Source: JAHJFW01 sp964595075 (GTDB lineage: Bacteria; Patescibacteriota; Patescibacteriia; 2-12-FULL-60-25). Taken from it: 13,638 bases of DNA. The notes beneath the pieces were generated by a model that saw only the letters and a list, made by a program, of their open reading frames with translations, was not told the origin of the DNA and did not search any database. The position numbers and the translations under genes were made by a program. Shown here one piece after another: positions 12,699 to 13,638 of this stretch (position 1 is the first letter of the stretch; each line of letters opens with the position of its first letter). The stretch spans positions 1 to 13,638 of the forward strand of contig CAZQNT010000027.1 in assembly GCA_964595075.1 (NCBI GenBank), read 5' to 3'.

Positions 12699-13638
12699 AT
12701 GCGGAAAAATCTAGTAAAAGCACTTAAATTTATAACAATAAGCGCAATTATTTGCGTGAATTTTGTCGTATCTAGCCAAAAAACCACAGCGGCTTCTGCG
12801 ATAAATCGCGCAATTAATTACCAGGGACGCCTGTTGAATGCCAACGGGATCTCTGTAAGCGATGGAAATTATTCAATTAAATTTTCGCTATATGATGCGG
12901 TTTCCGGCGGGAATACGCTTTGGACAGCCAGCGGCGCGACTTCGTCGCCCGTCGCTGTCACGGTGACAGTGACCAGCGGTTTGTTTAGTTATAACCTTGG
13001 CGACACTTCGACCGGACAAAACGCTTTTGAATTCGATTGGAATCAGAATTCGCTGTTTTTGGGAGTCACTGTAGCTTCTGACAGCGAAATGTCACCGAGG
13101 AAGCGTCTCACCGCTGTCCCGTACGCATTTGTCGCGGAGACACTCCAAGGGCAGTACGCGTCGTCATCGGTAACTTCTACCGGCGGAAATCTATTCGCGC
13201 TTCGGCAAAACAGCGCGGACAGCGCGACTGCGGACAGGACGGTTTTATTTTTACAAACGTCCGGCACTTCAAACGTTTTCGATTATTTCGTGAAAGCGAC
13301 AAACGGCGCGGACGTGTTTACGATTTCGCGGCAAGGCCACACAACGACGACGGGAAATTTCGCATCAAACGGAAATATAATTCTTGGAAATGAAACTACT
13401 GATAATTTGACGATCGGAGCAAGAATCAATTCTGATTTGGTCCCAACAACCGACGACGTATTTTTGTTAGGATCAACCTCATTGAGGTGGAAAGGCATTG
13501 ACGTTGTGAACGCAACTTCGACAAACACCACATCAACAAATCTCTACGTATCCACGCTCGCTCAACTTCCATCCAACACAACAATCAATAGCCAATCCGT
13601 CTGTCTCGCAAATGGAACGAATTGTCCTGCAGCCGCAA
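12699..13638 (+). CDS. Secreted surface protein with INYQGRLLN N-terminus (3' end beyond window)
   Basis: The frame is open from ATG 12699 to the window end (313 codons, no stop), so the gene is partial. A signal peptide (about 1-32, ending TAA) is followed by 'INYQGRLLNANG', 'VSDGNYSIKFSLYD', 'GGNTLWT' and 'SPRKRLTAVPYAF' (about 131-143). I recall this arrangement from very common CPR and environmental-bacterial secreted proteins. Later, 'NLTIGARINSDLVPTTDDVFLLGSTSLRWKGIDV' (about 236-267) is a tail-fibre-like repeat segment that often precedes long beta-helical or trimeric stalks. The role is probably a fibrous surface or adhesion protein. The DnaA-box cluster lies directly upstream, so it starts its own transcription unit. 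Confidence 0.8.
   Translation, partial: MRKNLVKALKFITISAIICVNFVVSSQKTTAASAINRAINYQGRLLNANGISVSDGNYSIKFSLYDAVSGGNTLWTASGATSSPVAVTVTVTSGLFSYNLGDTSTGQNAFEFDWNQNSLFLGVTVASDSEMSPRKRLTAVPYAFVAETLQGQYASSSVTSTGGNLFALRQNSADSATADRTVLFLQTSGTSNVFDYFVKATNGADVFTISRQGHTTTTGNFASNGNIILGNETTDNLTIGARINSDLVPTTDDVFLLGSTSLRWKGIDVVNATSTNTTSTNLYVSTLAQLPSNTTINSQSVCLANGTNCPAAA

Noticed and set aside
12508..12723. 71-codon minus-strand frame upstream of the last gene
   Set aside because: It overlaps the start of the partial surface-protein gene and has no RBS or recognisable motif.

Overview
The window most resembles a Candidatus Patescibacteria (CPR) genome, probably a Parcubacteria-type lineage. The main evidence is the kind of surface proteins encoded: WxL-interacting-protein-like anchors, secreted proteins with the 'DQVTVTATVDPTITF' type segment, an 'INYQGRLLN' surface protein, and FnIII/carboxypeptidase-regulatory membrane proteins. 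Other evidence is weak Shine-Dalgarno sequences with some near-leaderless starts, and a short GC-rich hypothetical ending in 'RFLAVRKK'. This placement rests on remembered family features, not on a search. TGA terminates at least two intact genes, so the standard code applies.

Layout: 1-120 holds three tandem copies of a REP-like repeat. 166-603 (minus) is a small membrane-protein gene with a good promoter, RBS and terminator but an in-frame TGA at codon 10. 701-1822 is the conserved holA/rpsT pair in convergent orientation around a bidirectional terminator. 2011-2392 carries tRNA-Arg(CCU), tRNA-Ala(CGC) and a duplicated 3' half of the tRNA-Ala gene whose anticodon arm is a perfect palindrome. 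Interleaved with and following these (2101-2675) are four parS sites (TGTTTCACGTGAAACA type). Three of them are followed by a 22-bp GTAC-rich palindrome. A GC-rich orphan gene (2927-3358) with a very large terminator hairpin follows, then a gene-free stretch of hairpin repeats.

3775-12273 is a same-strand, tightly packed cassette of six genes for envelope proteins. Three are paralogous WxLIP-like (DUF916/DUF3324-type) membrane anchors. Between them lie a 1125-residue FnIII/regulatory-domain membrane protein and two secreted proteins that share a C-terminal domain. The cassette looks like a CPR version of the Firmicute WxL surface-display locus: secreted beta-rich proteins held at the cell wall by membrane-anchored WxLIPs.

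12274-12698 is an AT-rich intergenic region with two pairs of DnaA-box-like 9-mers, each pair spaced exactly 11 nt, next to a TA-rich stretch. It is a credible replication-origin candidate. Together with the parS cluster about 10 kb away it suggests that the window lies near the chromosome origin. The window ends inside another secreted surface-protein gene (12699 onward, no stop).

The best candidates for something new are the parS plus GTAC-palindrome composite elements woven around the tRNA genes, the DnaA-box cluster, and the three-anchor surface cassette.
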